64,000 bases of DNA from Distichodus sexfasciatus. Taxonomy: Eukaryota > Chordata > Actinopteri > Characiformes > Distichodontidae. The DNA lies in assembly GCA_032718565.1 (NCBI GenBank), contig JAVGVS010000866.1, positions 1-64,000 on the forward strand. The letters run 5' to 3'. This document shows, one piece after another, positions 1-13,107 of this stretch. The notes beneath the pieces are model-generated. The model was not told where the DNA came from. It saw nothing but the letters and a program-made list of their open reading frames with translations, and ran no database searches. The translations under genes and the position numbers were made by a program. The number at the start of each line of letters is the position of its first letter. Position 1 is the first letter of the stretch.

Positions 1-119
1 CTTCCTTCCTTCCTTCCTTCCTCTGCTTACCTCTTTTTTTTCTTTCTTTCTTTTCTTTCCTTCATTTCTTCCTTCCCTTCTGTTTTTCTTTCCATCTTTT
101 TTACTTCCTTCTCTTCCCC
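1..119. repeat. Pyrimidine-rich low-complexity tract
   Basis: The first 119 bases are nearly all C and T, with TTCC and TTTC tetramer runs. This is a degenerate microsatellite with no coding content. A shorter tract of the same kind lies at 1751-1770. Confidence 0.9.
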
Positions 120-691
120 CCCCGATTGTTCAGCTTGTAGTTAAGTCCACTTTTATAACCTGACACAAGCCCAGCAGCACATCTGAGCCTCACATTTCAC
201 ACACAGAGATGTTTTACTGTGTTGAGCATCAACATGATCCATCTGCTAACGGTGGTGGTGTTTACATTTGAAATACTGCAAGAGCAACATAAGACGTTAT
301 AGAAGGTGACATTGCCGTGTGTCTGTGGAAACTGTCAGAAGAGACAACAGTGCATTGTGATTGGCAATGAAATGACTTTGTACAATGCGATGAAGTCAAA
401 TACATTGTACAAATAAGGGACAATGAATATACACATACAGGTATAAACTATAACTGTAACTATAAACTGTAAGCTAGATTTAGTAAGTGAAAATGTGCAA
501 TTTTACTTTTGTTCATATCAAATTACAAAAAGCAACTAAAATATCATCAGAAATGTCATAAACTATAGATTTTGATGCCTCATCTAAACCAGACATTTAC
601 ATGAAAAAAACATCTTCTTCTTCTAATACAAACATATGACCTGTTCAATGTTAGGTATCTACGATATACAGTATCTACAATGTCTGTGACC

Positions 692-728
692 CCAGTTGGG
701 ATTCAGCGGTTCAGATAATGAATAAATG
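692..728 (+). repeat. 3' end fragment of the GGCGGCACGG-type dispersed repeat
   Basis: The text CCCAGTTGGGATTCAGCGG followed by a TTCAGATAATGAATAAATG tail matches the 3' end of the full elements at 30691-31030 and 37341-37758. Another end fragment, inverted, lies near 18720-18755. Only the terminal part is present here. Confidence 0.7.
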
Positions 729-1218
729 TAGATCAATATATCATTCCACCCCTTTTCCAACTCCCCCCACCTCTTTTTCCAGGGATCTTTAAGGTTGGAC
801 TGGGCTTCGTTCTTTTTTTACTTTGTGCCTCGCAAACATTCTTTGCATCTCAAAACGAGTGAGTGGGGGGAAGCCTTTGGTTTGGCAGAGGTAGCGTCGG
901 CTGGCGGGTTTTGTTCTGTTCTGTTCTGATTTGTCTCTCCCTCAGACATCTGCACGCTGAGATGACGGTAATTCAGAAGGGGCTAAGCGATATTTCGCCC
1001 GCCGTTAAGCTAAAGCACTCATGACTCAGCTGCTTTTTAAAACTCTGAGCGCCGGATTCAGACAGAGCTGCTGTTAAGATTAAGCTGTCAGGAGGATCCG
1101 AGGTAAAGCGCAAGACTAGGATGACTTCAGAGGGACGACTGCTGCTTTGGGGAGTCCCAAAACACCCGCTCTCCTCTTTATGCGCCCCCTATGTTTGTAA
1201 AGTGAAAATGTGGCGTAA

Positions 1219-1505
1219 CATAGGCCTGGGTGACTTCAACTCAATATCACGATTAATTGAACATTTTACCTTTATTTTAATTAATGAATGATTATTTTAG
1301 TTTCTGTTTTAAATATGCTTACCTATTGAAGCTGAGATATCATTATAATGAAAGAGTGCATGTGTTGATGGCAAAGTTGTCTTTAAAAAAACTATTAACA
1401 GAATTTTAAAAATAATCAAAATCATCATCATGGGCAAAATTACGTGAAATACAGTTTTTCAATGACGGCTTCGATTCACTTTAGCTTAATTGTCCAGCTC
1501 TAGCC
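1219..1505. repeat. Dispersed repeat with GGCCTGGGTGA / CAGCTCTAGCC ends
   Basis: It opens with CCTGGGTGACTTCAACTC and 'AATATCACGATTAATTG', and ends 'TTAATTGTCCAGCTCTAGCC'. Parts of the same family recur at 41527-41770, 42530-42615, 48713-48760, 50935-51003, 53748-53790, 62100-62135 and 62847-62890, typically as 'gggctgggcgatat' or its complement. It is non-coding and of a type common in teleost introns. The boundaries are approximate. Confidence 0.65.
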
Positions 1506-2836
1506 TGACAAATGCTCTGTCCTCAAAATATAAGTTGTAAGACCTAGGGTTGGACACTTAATCGAAAAAGAATTGAAACCAATATTTAAAACCTCTAATC
1601 GACATAAACTTAAATGATTATTTAAATTATTTTTATATTCTATTACTACTTTCTCCATCTATACTCGTGTTCTGTTTTCTTTCTGCCTCTGCCTCTGCCT
1701 CCTTCTGTCTGACTTCCTTTGTCTCTATCTCTCTCTACCTCAACTTCATTCTTTCTTTCTTTCTTTCTTTGACTCCCTCTCTGTCTACCTCCACTTCTCT
1801 CTGTTTATGCCTTTTTTCACTGGGTCTGTTTAAAAACTCCTTCAGTCCGTTTTATATATATATATATACTTTTATACTGTACTGTATTAAGAATCGAAGT
1901 TTGTTTCTGTACACAAAGGCTGTGTTTGGCCTTGCATGTGTCCGTTGGCCTTAATTACACTCACAGTGTGGTGTAACAGTGTCTGGTCTGCATTTAGAGA
2001 CCCATCCAAGTTCAGTCCTCTCTCTTTACCTCTGACCCTCAGCAACTCACTGCTGCCATTTTTCATGTCTAGACGTATTGTCCCAGTCTAATCCAAAGGT
2101 CCTGTGTCCTCAGCCAAGGTGCAAAAGACAAACTGGGGATTTTTTTGATCTTGTCTTTGTTTTTTCTTGGTGTGAAGAATGGCTTTTTAAAGTTTCGCTC
2201 TCTCAAAGGGCTGCAAAGATGTGTTCACTCTGATAGCTTTTTCTCAAAGGCAAATGTCACGTGGACTTTTTATCCAGTAATGGATGTTGCAGCCTCTCTC
2301 TCTCTGTGTGTCTTCTGAAAGCTCCCTGCAACACATTTCACCCTCTTGAGATACTCGTGAGTTTATGTCCTTCAACACCTCACAACACACACATACACAT
2401 TTTCCCCAGAACAAAGACAATCTGTTGATGTGCCCATGAATATTGCAGGTTTGTTTGTGATATTTAACGCCTTGGTGCATGCAGTATGGGGGTTGTAAAT
2501 TGTACATTAAAGCATAAATGCTTACATTTATAGATGAAACAGATTATATTACTGTCCTGTGACTGACTAGAAAAATTTATACTTGCAGTTTTCCCCAAGC
2601 AATACACAACCAGTTGGACACATCTGCTCATTCTTTATTTCCATAATCCATCCCTTTGAATAAGTCATCAAAAGCATTGAAAGCCTTAAAATAGTGAATT
2701 GAAAAATACATTAAACAGAAATATTTAAAATAAAAATTCTGTTTATTTATTTATTTTAGCAATCATTTTCATTACATTGACTTTTCTAACCTTATGTTTT
2801 TTTTGTTGTTGTTTTTTTTTTAAATGCAAATATGAC

Positions 2837-3095
2837 AACCTTAATGAAGACGCCCTCTTGTGGTCAAATACGGAATAACAATCTTAATTGAGACGCCTGC
2901 CCCCTTGAGGCCAAAGTAGAGAATGACAGTATTAATTGTGATGCCACCTTGTGGCCAAAATAGGGAATAACACTCTTAATGAAGGCACCCTCTTGTGGCC
3001 AAAAAGGGAAAAGCAATCTTAATTAAGATGCCCAACTTCTTGCGACCAAAATAGACAATAACAGTTTTAGTTGTTGTTACCCAGCAATCACAATA
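2837..3095 (+). repeat. Minisatellite, five units of 43-48 bp
   Basis: Five imperfect tandem units start at about 2837, 2880, 2928, 2972 and 3015. Each runs roughly 'CTTAATtGAGACGCC', then 'CTTGTGGCCAAAATAGGGAATAAC'. The array is followed by TGTTACCCAGCAATCACA at 3075. Related units and the same trailing 21-mer occur in reverse orientation at 9583-9692 and 9072-9092, so the array is probably part of a larger dispersed element. Confidence 0.85.
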
Positions 3096-5045
3096 TAAGA
3101 TCACAATACATTGGAGAAATTTAAATTATTAATCAATGTATGTTTTAACTTTTGACTGATATATTCTCAGCTCTGCTCATAACATCCTTATCAGTAAAAT
3201 ATTCCTCTGTTGCTGGAGAAGTTCAGCTTTCAGATTATTTTTTGGTTTTGGACTTCACATTTTCCGTCATGTTAAAATGCTCCAGCGAGCCCTTGTCTTC
3301 TGTTATTTTCACCCCACACATGTGGATGAAGACTCTTATCTGAAGGTCGAATTAGCATCAGATTGTCAATGGAGCCTTAAAACCTTCTTCCAATGGAGCT
3401 GTAAACATTTAATACGCACTATCATCAGGCCCCAGATGGCCAGTACTAACTCGGCTCGTCGAGGACGATAAGGTCAGTAGAAGCCGAGATTTTTTTAGGA
3501 TGAAAATGTTGTGTTTTTTTTTAGTTAAAATTATCTTCTGTGGAGCAGCTTGACTGTGGCGCATCTTTACCTCACTGCGGATCTCTAGGGCTGCAAGTAA
3601 TTTGTTCAGTAAATATTGAATACTTAAGCGCTTTGCTTTGGATCCAAAAATGTAATTACGACAGGCAAACATCTTTGTTGTTATCAATAGCAGCCTGTCG
3701 CCGTTCCAACTGTAGTGTTGGATATCGATCAGAACAGAAGTGAGGAGATTACTAATTACGTTTCTGTTTTTAAATTATTATTCTAATGTAAGCCCTAAGC
3801 CAGATGTAATGCAATGTAATTTAACCCAAAAAAGATCTCAGACTAAAGTAAAAGCATCTGCTTCCTGCAATCATATATTAGGGCCATTTTAGAGAAAAAA
3901 ATCCTAGAAACAAAAAGGAATGACAAAATAACTTGGACATTCTTTAACATTGTAAAGTCAAAATATCTGTGATTAAAGTCACAAAATTACTAGAAAAATT
4001 GCGTATTCTTGCTATGTATGACTTTACAGTGTCAGATACGGTGCCATTTATCTTGTACATTTGTCACTTATATAAGGATGGGGTAAAATTCAGAGGAAAA
4101 TGTCAGATTAATCTGCAATTATTTTTATATAAAATGAGCCTAATATGCTGCTGTAACTTTGAAATATCCCTGCTGATTTAAAAAATCATTAAAAATCCTA
4201 AATGGAAATATTTGATGGTTTCCATTACATAATTGATACTAGTAGGAATTGGCTTAATGGTTTCCATTAGTTTGCTTTCGGAAAATTATTATGATTTCTA
4301 CATGTCTATTGTTTAAGATGTAGTGGTTTCTGTTTATAAACTTATTAGAATTTGATGGTTTCATTAAGATTCTGTCAAGCAACAGCATCCATTAGGAATG
4401 ATACTTACAATTAAGATGTCACTATAAACTACCAGGAGAAGCACTAAAAGAATGCGTAGAAACCCTGAACGATTTCTAATGATGGGCTAAACTCACTCCA
4501 CAAGCCTCATTTCGACAAACACAGGGGATGAAATTGTATGTTGAGTGCTGAAACAGACTGTACTACATCGTTTTAATGCTCCAGTGTGTACATTATCCTG
4601 GTCTACATTATAGTGTGAGGATGAAAAATAGAGAAACTGTCATGATCATTGGTGGTAAACCTAAAGCATTCTTTGACCTCCATTTTTAAGCTTGATCATT
4701 TTAGCCGTGCAACTTTTCTATTACAAAACCTGTATGATATTTAAGTGTTTTTCAGCATCTAGACAGAGAAAGGCCTTTGTCTTAATAACTGAGCAGCAAA
4801 AATACCCATATGAATACTTTTGAGTTGTAATTACACAAAGATGGTGTTCAAGTTCAAAAATGAAATTAACCTTCACATCTATACTATACAACTATACTGA
4901 CTATGTGGCTGACTATCATTCAGAACAACATGCATGAACTTTTTAATCCATTGCTAAACCATGTTAACTACCTAATTTACACCTAAATCTGGAGATTATA
5001 GTCTACAACCAGCGCTGGAGTTAAATCCATTCCAGGAAATATCAG

Positions 5046-5234
5046 AGTGATTGATCACAACCAAATGTGACCTGCATTTGACTCGTCCGTGAAGGAGAAG
5101 TGGACAGCTTTTTTGGCAGTGCCGGGGGGGCAGTGCTTGGGGACGGTACCTCAATGGTATTTTTACCGGTTCGAGACTTGAACCAATGACCCTTCAATCA
5201 CAGGTCAAACTCCCTAACCAGTACTCAACCAACT
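5046..5234 (-). repeat. tRNA-headed SINE, family A, minus orientation
   Basis: On the minus strand it reads from a tRNA-like head ('gttagggagtttgacctg') through 'accggtaaa', 'ggtaccgt' and 'cactgc' to 'tcaaatgcaggtcacatttggttgtg'. The order is the same as in the copies at 26202, 26769, 34751, 36708, 46184 and 49952. The head resembles pol III A and B boxes. Confidence 0.75.
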
Positions 5235-8200
5235 GCCAAATGCCATCAGTAATAAAAAGCCAAAAAATAGACTCCATGACCCGAGCTTTTATAATAGGGA
5301 GTGAGTAATGAGTTTTTAGGAATGAATCGAGGTGTACTTGTACTTGTATAACTATACATGTGACAAACAGGAATCTTGCAGGTTTATCTGTAGCTGCTCT
5401 ATGAAGGGATTAATCCTCAGATTCGTCTTTATATTCATTTTTTATGTATTGTCCACTTTTATTTCCAGTAGCTAAAAGTGACAGCAGATTTATTGATCAA
5501 AAATGTGACTACTTAATCCATTTACATCTTTATTGGCTTTCGTTTTGGCTTTTATCTCGATTACCAATGCATGCAGTAGGTAGAAATAAAGGTTTGGTAG
5601 TTTTTGTTCGATTTTTACCAAATACAGTACCTCATAGGCATCTGTCATATGACGAGTACTTTGGTTTTAGACATAATTATCCTCCTGGTGTAATATTTGA
5701 AGTAGAAATGTGCATTTCTTTTGGAACCCAGCAAGAGAGCGAGACCGAGCTCAGATTTCCTGCACGAATCTGAAGCTCTCCAAGGGCAGGACGGGAGTGT
5801 AGTTCAGTCTGCTGCATAAATTAACGTGATGCATGAAGAGCGCTGTAACGTCTGCGTGTGTGTGTGTGTCTGCTTACAAGTTTTTTTCCTCTCATCAAAG
5901 CAGCGCAGAGAACGGCTGTCTGGTGCTTTAATGCGCCTCGGCACTGGAGCTGTAGTGCTCAGATATTAACACATCCTCGGCTGTGTCTGTGGGCGATGCC
6001 TCTACACCCATCTGTCTGCTCCTCGACTGCTTGCTGCTTTGCATGAGTGTGTTTACATGCTCACCAATAATCAGTCACGCAGGGGAAAATGCAGCGTTGG
6101 AGAGTAGCTACCTGCAGGTAGTAATGCCACAAATTTAACTACTTTTTCAGTTTATCAGTAACAAAGCAACTTTTTAAACAGTGTAGCTTTAAAAGTGATG
6201 TTTCATTTACATATAGCAATGTAGTGGGGCAAAATGCTTTGTCAAGGGGGACTCAATCCAACTCCATTTTGCAGCTGCCATCAGTAGGAGTGGGAATTGA
6301 TGAGATTTTATCATTGCCATTGTCGATTCTTCCTATCAGTCCAATTCCAGTCCAATTTTCTTTTTATTATGCAGAGACATTCTGTGGTTTAGTTTATGAA
6401 GAACAATAAGGTTAGTGCAGGTGAGAACACTTCTTTATCCATTTGGAATCCATCTGGATATAGAATAAAATTATTTAATAACAAATAATGCATTTTTCTA
6501 TATATTTTTTGGGGACAATGGGAACAACTATTTACTGATTAATGGAAAATGAAGAAATACTGAAGTTTTGGCAGTTTTTGAGCATTTTGACTCATCCTGG
6601 CCTATAACTCATTTCTGGAAGAGAAGTACATTTTTGTCATGAGGGCGTTCCATATGAGAGCCGCGGCACAATAGCGCTGTGGACGCGCGTCGGGAATAAA
6701 TACATATCAAGTAAATGTCTGTACTGTGAGTAGAACACTGCTTGTTGTTATTTATCAGCTAAAATATAAGTTTTGTCTGTAATAAATGGGAAGATTGAAC
6801 TGAACTGGAAGGTTTTAGTGAATGTTGGACTTCCCTGTGAGAGTCGTGCGCGCTAACAAACTCAGCACGTGTGTTTACATGGTGAAAAATATTAATTTAT
6901 GCGTCATGATTCCTCGCGGTTGAAGGTCAAGTCGCAGAGAGTGTGACGTAATGTACCGCGACGCAAAACTTGGGGAAAAGCGGAAAACGTGGTGCTGGGA
7001 AACGAGAGAATCTTTCAGAAGAATCGATAACGTTGGAGGTGTAGAGGTGAAGTAACTATTATATTAAAACAGGAGCCTGGCTCCTGACAGTTGAGTTACT
7101 TTTCATTAGAAGAAGCTTGGAGCTTGGAAAGCCGTTTAAAAGTATCTTCTCCAACACTGGTAAAATGTGAACAATCGTGTGGTGTGGTCTGAAATACATT
7201 TGCAACAAAGTGATTATTACATTGCCCACCACCTCTTAAATGTGTAGCTACAAACCCTTGTAAAACCCCAAAAATGTTTTAAATGGTCTGGAGCAAAGCA
7301 TTGTTGATGAAATGATTGTGAAATGGGCATTTTTAACATTCTTTGTGACTTTTAATCACAAATACTTGGTCAAATTTGGTCATAAACAGAATTTATTGTT
7401 CACTGTTAAAGTTCCTATGTATCATTAATATGAAACTTGTTTGTAATAATTGTGTTTTTACAAAAAACTGTTGCTGTCTAAGAAGTAATCACTTTGTGAC
7501 AAATTCAATTATGAATACACCAGTCAAAGAATTCTGAAAATCAGCCAACGTTATGGGAAAATGTTTTGTGACTCACTATGTCATTTGTTGGAGCAGAGCG
7601 TTTTGAAAAAGATTAATATACATTTCAACAGAATTATAAAAGGAAATGTTTGAGTATTCCGTGATAAAGAACTTTATTGCCCCCAGTGGTGGATTCTGTA
7701 GGTGTTGGAGCAGTTTCCACTTCCACAGGAGCCTTTCCACAAGAGCTTTTTCACATTTGCAGTACAAATGTTGGCTGTAATTGGTTATTAATGTGGGAAC
7801 TGCTAACCTTTTACTGATTCCTTCTCTTTTAATATCTTAGAGACTTATGACATCTGATCTTTCATTATCTCAGATTAATATGACTTCATCACGTCACCTT
7901 TGATTAACTAATTAATTAAAAGGTCATGATGAAGAGCGACTGTACTGCTGGAGGTACTTTTGTCATTAATTTCACAGCTGTTGACTATGAAAGTAAACTC
8001 TCTCTCTCTGACCTTTATGAATGAATGATTTTTTAATGAAATCGTTTTTTAAGCTGCATAAAATGAAACTCCATACAACTACATACTGTAAGTTACAGTA
8101 AAATATACAGTTGAGTTTGCTGTTGCTCTGTATGTCCAGCAGGTGTCATAGTGCATGTAGTTTTCAACCTGCAGACACACAAAGCCCTTACTGTTTGGGA

Positions 8201-9071
8201 GTCACTGGCACAGCTACAAAACAAAACAGCACTCTTAATCTATTTTTATTTGTTGCTAAAGCACATTAAATTTAAGACAACTGAAGGAAGGTTTACCCAC
8301 TAAAATCCATTCTTCTGTTTTGTCACTGTATATGTAAAGGAAAAATGTCTGTGTTTAACTGACTTGGTTTAGGTTGCATCAAGATGAAAATGCAGAGAAA
8401 TCATTATTTAATGAATTTGTTTTTTGTGATGAATGTAAAAATACAGTCAAACCTTTTTTGGAAGGGAATCACAGGAACAGCTCCAGTACAAATAGTAATG
8501 TTTTAACTTGTTAACTGAGCAAATTCAATATAAAGAAATTGAACTGAATGAAATTAAGTTGATTCTTTTGTTTTGTCACTTTATACATAATGGAAAATAT
8601 GTTTAACAACCCTTTAGAAATCGGGAGAAATTCTTTAACACTTTTTTTTGGTTGAAGGGGGTCACCGGCACAGCTCCAGAACACATCAGCATAGCTTTGT
8701 CTTGGACGGCTTGATGCTCCAGGAGAATGCACCTTTGTGTGTAGAAGGCCGAGGCCATTAGTGTGTGATGAGCTTAGCGCTAACGGATTACAGCTGAGGT
8801 CATTCACTAAATGTCACATGAATGCACAGAAATGTTGATTACTCTTGGCATTTTCACTCGTTATCTGTTAGATTGTGGGTTAGTTAACGTTGGAAAGCGT
8901 TGGCGGGCAGACAATTCTATCAAACACTCAGATATGAAGCTACTTTCCATTTTAATTGAGGGCAGTTAGGGGTGAAGTGTAATTAAATGTTGCTATCATA
9001 TGAAAATATTCCTGGACCGGGACATTGTGGGCGAATGTGCAAGTGTTATTGTTGTTTTCTTCATTATTATT

Positions 9072-9110
9072 TATTGTGATTGCTGGGTAACAGCTGGATA
9101 CCAGCAATCA
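9072..9110. repeat. Small hairpin and shared 21-mer
   Basis: TGATTGCTGG at 9078-9087 pairs with CCAGCAATCA at 9101-9110, giving a 10-bp stem. Positions 9072-9092 are the exact reverse complement of the 21 bases at 3075-3095, which follow the minisatellite there. Confidence 0.8.
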
Positions 9111-9286
9111 CCTCATTCTTCTCAATATTTCTTGTTCTTCCTCACACTTTTTGTTTAACACCTGCCACAGTTTTTCTTCCTGTAAAGACACTCTTTAGGA
9201 GTCCTTCACTATTGTGTTTCTTATTGTGTTAATAACCCAGCTGCAGTCCTCTTTTCACAACTTGTTTCAGGTCAATAATTCTAATT

Positions 9287-9541
9287 ACTAGTGTTCATTT
9301 CGTCAGACGAGATGTGAGATGACACGAGATGTGTTCGTCAACGACCCTCTTTCCCACGGCTAAGACGAGACGATGACGAGACTGCGCCAATGTGCTAAAA
9401 AAATACTGACTAAGACTGTGTTAATGTGCCTTATTGTTTACGAATAAAAACGAGACTAAAATGTTTTGCCTCCTCATTTTCGTCTACACAAGAGACCACC
9501 AGAGCCTTTGACACAAGACTACGACAAAATTAACACTAGTA
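9287..9541. mobile_element. MITE-like element with CTAGTGTT terminal inverted repeats
   Basis: The left end reads ACTAGTGTTCATTTCGTC. The right end reads GACAAAATTAACACTAGT, whose complement is ACTAGTGTTAATTTTGTC, so the 18-bp termini match at 16 positions. The interior is rich in GACGAGA motifs and has no open frame. Short AT-rich sequence flanks both ends, but the target duplication cannot be separated from the palindromic tip. Non-autonomous hAT-like DNA transposons have this form; the superfamily is inferred. Confidence 0.75.
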
Positions 9542-9582
9542 ATGACCTGTTTTTACCACATTGTGATGTCTCCATTTAGCTT

Positions 9583-9692
9583 GTCACGCCCTAGTTTTCC
9601 CACAAGGTTGTCGTTCCCTGTTTTGGCCCCAGTGGGGCGTCTCTATTGACGTTGTCATTCCCTGCTTTTGCTGTAAGGGGGCACCACCGTTA
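9583..9692 (-). repeat. Degenerate units of the 2.8 kb minisatellite, inverted
   Basis: Read on the minus strand it gives 'gggaatgacaacgtcaatag', then 'agacgccccactggggccaa', then 'aacagggaacgacaac'. These are about two and a half units of the repeat found at 2837-3062, in the opposite orientation. Confidence 0.7.
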
Positions 9693-9742
9693 AGGAGAGT
9701 TGTCTGAACCGTATGGAATTTATTGCTTGACATCAATGGAAT

Positions 9743-9795
9743 GTCTGAGTGGAGCAGTTAGAGAGTTGGCCCTGCAATCGGAGGGTTATATACAC
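9743..9795 (+). repeat. Truncated SINE family A head
   Basis: 'gtggagcagttagagagttg' followed by 'gccctgcaatcggagggtta' matches the tRNA-like head of family A (compare 46193-46240). The body is missing. Confidence 0.5.
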
Positions 9796-9846
9796 ATACA
9801 CTTCTGAAATTATCTTAAGGCTAACCTTCTCTATCTTCTTACACAG

Positions 9847-9986
9847 ATAACCAGGTACTGGAGTTTGGCAAACTGGTCAGCACCTCCAACACCTATGAGG
9901 AGCACGATGCCGACGAGGGCAGAAAGCCAGTCACCATCACCACAGACAAGCCACTTTTATGGAGTATGGGGATTAAAGATCTGTGA
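9847..9986 (+). CDS. C-terminal coding exon of an unidentified plus-strand gene
   Basis: A strong acceptor (polypyrimidine tract ending CTTCTTACACAG at 9846) is followed by an open frame in phase 2: AT, then AAC CAG GTA CTG GAG. It encodes NQVLEFGKLVSTSNTYEEHD, then ADEGRKPVTITTDKPLLWSM, then GIKDL and a TGA at 9984-9986. It is a hydrophilic, acidic then basic tail of 45 residues with no membrane segment or known motif that I recognise. Codon use is GC-rich compared with its surroundings, as expected of coding DNA. The gene runs toward sec61g, tail to tail, with stop codons about 210 bp apart. No upstream exon could be placed with confidence in 1-9846. In human the gene facing SEC61G in this way is VSTM2A, but these residues do not match what I know of that protein, so no symbol is given. 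Confidence 0.6.
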
Positions 9987-10088
9987 GAACCCTGACCCTG
10001 CTAACCAGGCACAGACTCACCTCTGCCTTAACACACACACACCCAACCACCAGCCTTTTAACAAGAGACAATCAATTGTTTCCTCTGA

Positions 10089-10094
10089 TTTATT
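10089..10094 (-). terminator. Probable poly(A) signal of sec61g
   Basis: TTTATT on the plus strand is AATAAA on the minus strand, about 105 bases past the sec61g stop. It is the first canonical hexamer there. Confidence 0.6.
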
Positions 10095-10196
10095 AACACA
10101 GCCAAAAATTGCACAAAAAAGTGAACAAAATCAATTTACAAATTCACTCCCAGTCCACCCTCCTCAGCTCCAAATGCACTTCAGGATGAAGATGAT

Positions 10197-11145
<949 letters not shown>

Positions 11146-11726
11146 GCTGGCTTTTAACCAGAAGAAAACACACATATGAACAAATAGTACAGACTGGACA
11201 ATTTCCAATGGAACAAACTGGACTGAAAAAGACACACATTATAAGGTTCATAGTTTGACAAAGATGAGAAGTAAAAAGTGTGCTGCACTAAGATGTTACT
11301 GAAGTAATGTAATGCAATTATTTTAATTCTACAGCTCATTTCACTTTCCTATAAAATATATTCATTTCTACTGAGAATATTTTACTTCTATACAATACAG
11401 GTCAAATAAATTGATAACTGTGTCATTTCATAAGGATACTTTTTGTGTATTAGATATTTACACTCTGGGTAAACCTTTTGGTTCCAGTTCACTTTTTATG
11501 GAAATCCATGCAGTTGTAATGCCTTCACTTTTCATTAAGTCAGAAGACAAATGAACAAATAAACAGCAGCAAATACAAAAAAATGAATCAAAGCTAAGCC
11601 AATGAATCATTAAGTGCTCCGACTTTTATGTAATTTATTAATTCATACTATTTGTAAGCTATTAGCTTTTCACTGAAGAAGGGCTGAGTAATAACTGAAA
11701 TCAGTTTTTTGTTAAGCTATAAGGAC

Positions 11727-11846
11727 TGGTTTCTTTAACACTGATTAAGCCTAGTCTTGGACTAAATTGCAGTACCAATGGAGATTCACCACTGAGACTC
11801 AGTTGGTGTAGGCATAGGCTTAATCCTCGTTTGGGAAACTGGCCAT
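11727..11846. mobile_element. Short palindromic MITE, copy 1
   Basis: The left end GGACTGGTTTC, then GATTAAGCCTAGTCTTGGAC, is mirrored by the right end AGGCTTAATCC, then GTTTGGGAAACTGGCC. A second copy with the same core (TAGTACCAATGGAGAT in that copy) is at 27731-27851. It lies in the first intron of sec61g. Confidence 0.7.
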
Positions 11847-12332
11847 GAGAGTTCAGTGCTTTAAGCAAACCATTTTAGGTCAGTATTTGCATTTAAGCTT
11901 TAAGTTTGAAAGCAACTTTGAACCTGAATTCGAAAATAGGAAAAACTGAAATAACTTGTAACTTCGGTAGTTGAATTTTTGTTCATGGACTTTTATATTG
12001 TAAAACACTGCAATGAAGCGTCAGGACTATGAAGCCTGTTAAATTCACCTTCCGTTATTTGAAAACATGACATGGCTACATTCCTGGAGGCTATTTTTAC
12101 CTGAAGAATGTAGTTAACTGTTGAAAGTTAACTAATTCAATTGGGATTAAGTAATCTCTGGTTAGGCGCTCATGCTCAGTTAATTCTACTAGAGCCATGC
12201 TAACGCTAACCAGCTAACAAAACACATTACAGTAGATATCTTTGATAAAACAGGTAACGACAAAAGACAACCGGAATGAGTTAAATATGTTCCGCAGATA
12301 CAAAGAGACGAAAAAGGTTAATAGAGTCTCAC

Positions 12333-12400
12333 CTAGGTTAGTAAATGTTGGTGTGTAGCCGAGGGAAGCTGTGAGATTTTAAAGCCACGTAGTTCCTCAC
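12333..12400 (-). other. sec61g: Probable non-coding first exon of sec61g
   Basis: On the minus strand, sequence ending AACCTAG is followed by a good donor, GTGAGACTC (cut after 12333). It sits just downstream of a GC-rich, CpG-containing promoter. It would join the coding exon near 11150, whose acceptor ends TTAAAAG. The transcription start is a guess (about 12400). Confidence 0.55.
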
Positions 12401-12424
12401 CAACTAGCTAGACGCGGAGGAGGC

Positions 12425-12452
12425 TGACGTAGCGCTGCTGCACGCATGCGCA
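12425..12452 (-). promoter_or_regulatory. sec61g promoter with NRF1-like and half-CRE sites
   Basis: CACGCATGCGCA at 12441-12452 is, on the minus strand, TGCGCATGCGTG, an 11 of 12 match to the NRF1 consensus YGCGCAYGCGCR. TGACGTA at 12425 is a half CRE. There is no TATA box, which fits a housekeeping CpG promoter. Confidence 0.5.
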
Positions 12453-13107
12453 CCGCTTCACCAGTCGTGGTGCAGACGTTCGCCCTCTGGCGGTCGGAGG
12501 ATGGAATGCAGTTGTTTAAAAAACGAAAAAATGTAGTGTTTTCGCAAAATTGTGTATCGGTTGGGTGCAGACAGTTTATAAATGGAGTCTGTATGTTTCA
12601 TGTTGTATGTTTCACCGACTGTGTCCAAGTTTTCCTAAAATAAATTTGGAAATTCCTTCGAGCGACAGACAAATTAAACAAGTGAAAAGAACTAACCGTA
12701 AAATCATTAGGTGTGGTGTAACTGAAAACAACTGTTCAATTACAAATAAAACATTCATTTATGAATCATCAAAAAGCAAATAATAAACAAACTTGTCACT
12801 TACAAGGTCCAAACATCTTTCATCACTGAGATTAACCAGGCACCTGGTTTTCAAAGCGGTTCAAAACGCACGTCAAATATAAAAGTGAGCAACAAAGTAT
12901 ATTAATTACATACACAACATACGTGCAAAACACACTGCAAACTCATAAAGGCTGAACAAATTCAGAAAACACTTTCCTTAAAATGACGATACATGAGTCA
13001 CATTTTACACATTCTCAACAGACAGAACCAAGCAGAAGTGTTTCCAGAAAACTAATATGACAGTTTCTTGAGTTTGTGTTAGCCTCTGTTCAGTATCTCC
13101 GCGTATG

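Larger units (their letters stand above)
1..9846. other. Left flank without a recognised gene
   Basis: No reading frame here shows a known domain or a convincing pair of splice sites. The longest open frame (5444-5773, plus) has ordinary composition and no recognisable motif. The stretch holds the repeats listed separately. Segments near 780-1200, 5720-6060 and 8640-8950 are less repetitive and higher in GC, so they could be regulatory DNA of the plus-strand gene that ends at 9986. That is inference only, because conservation cannot be seen from one sequence. Confidence 0.5.

Noticed and set aside
5444..5773. 109-codon plus-strand frame
   Set aside because: No motif, signal peptide or splice context is visible. 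Length alone is not enough in 64 kb.
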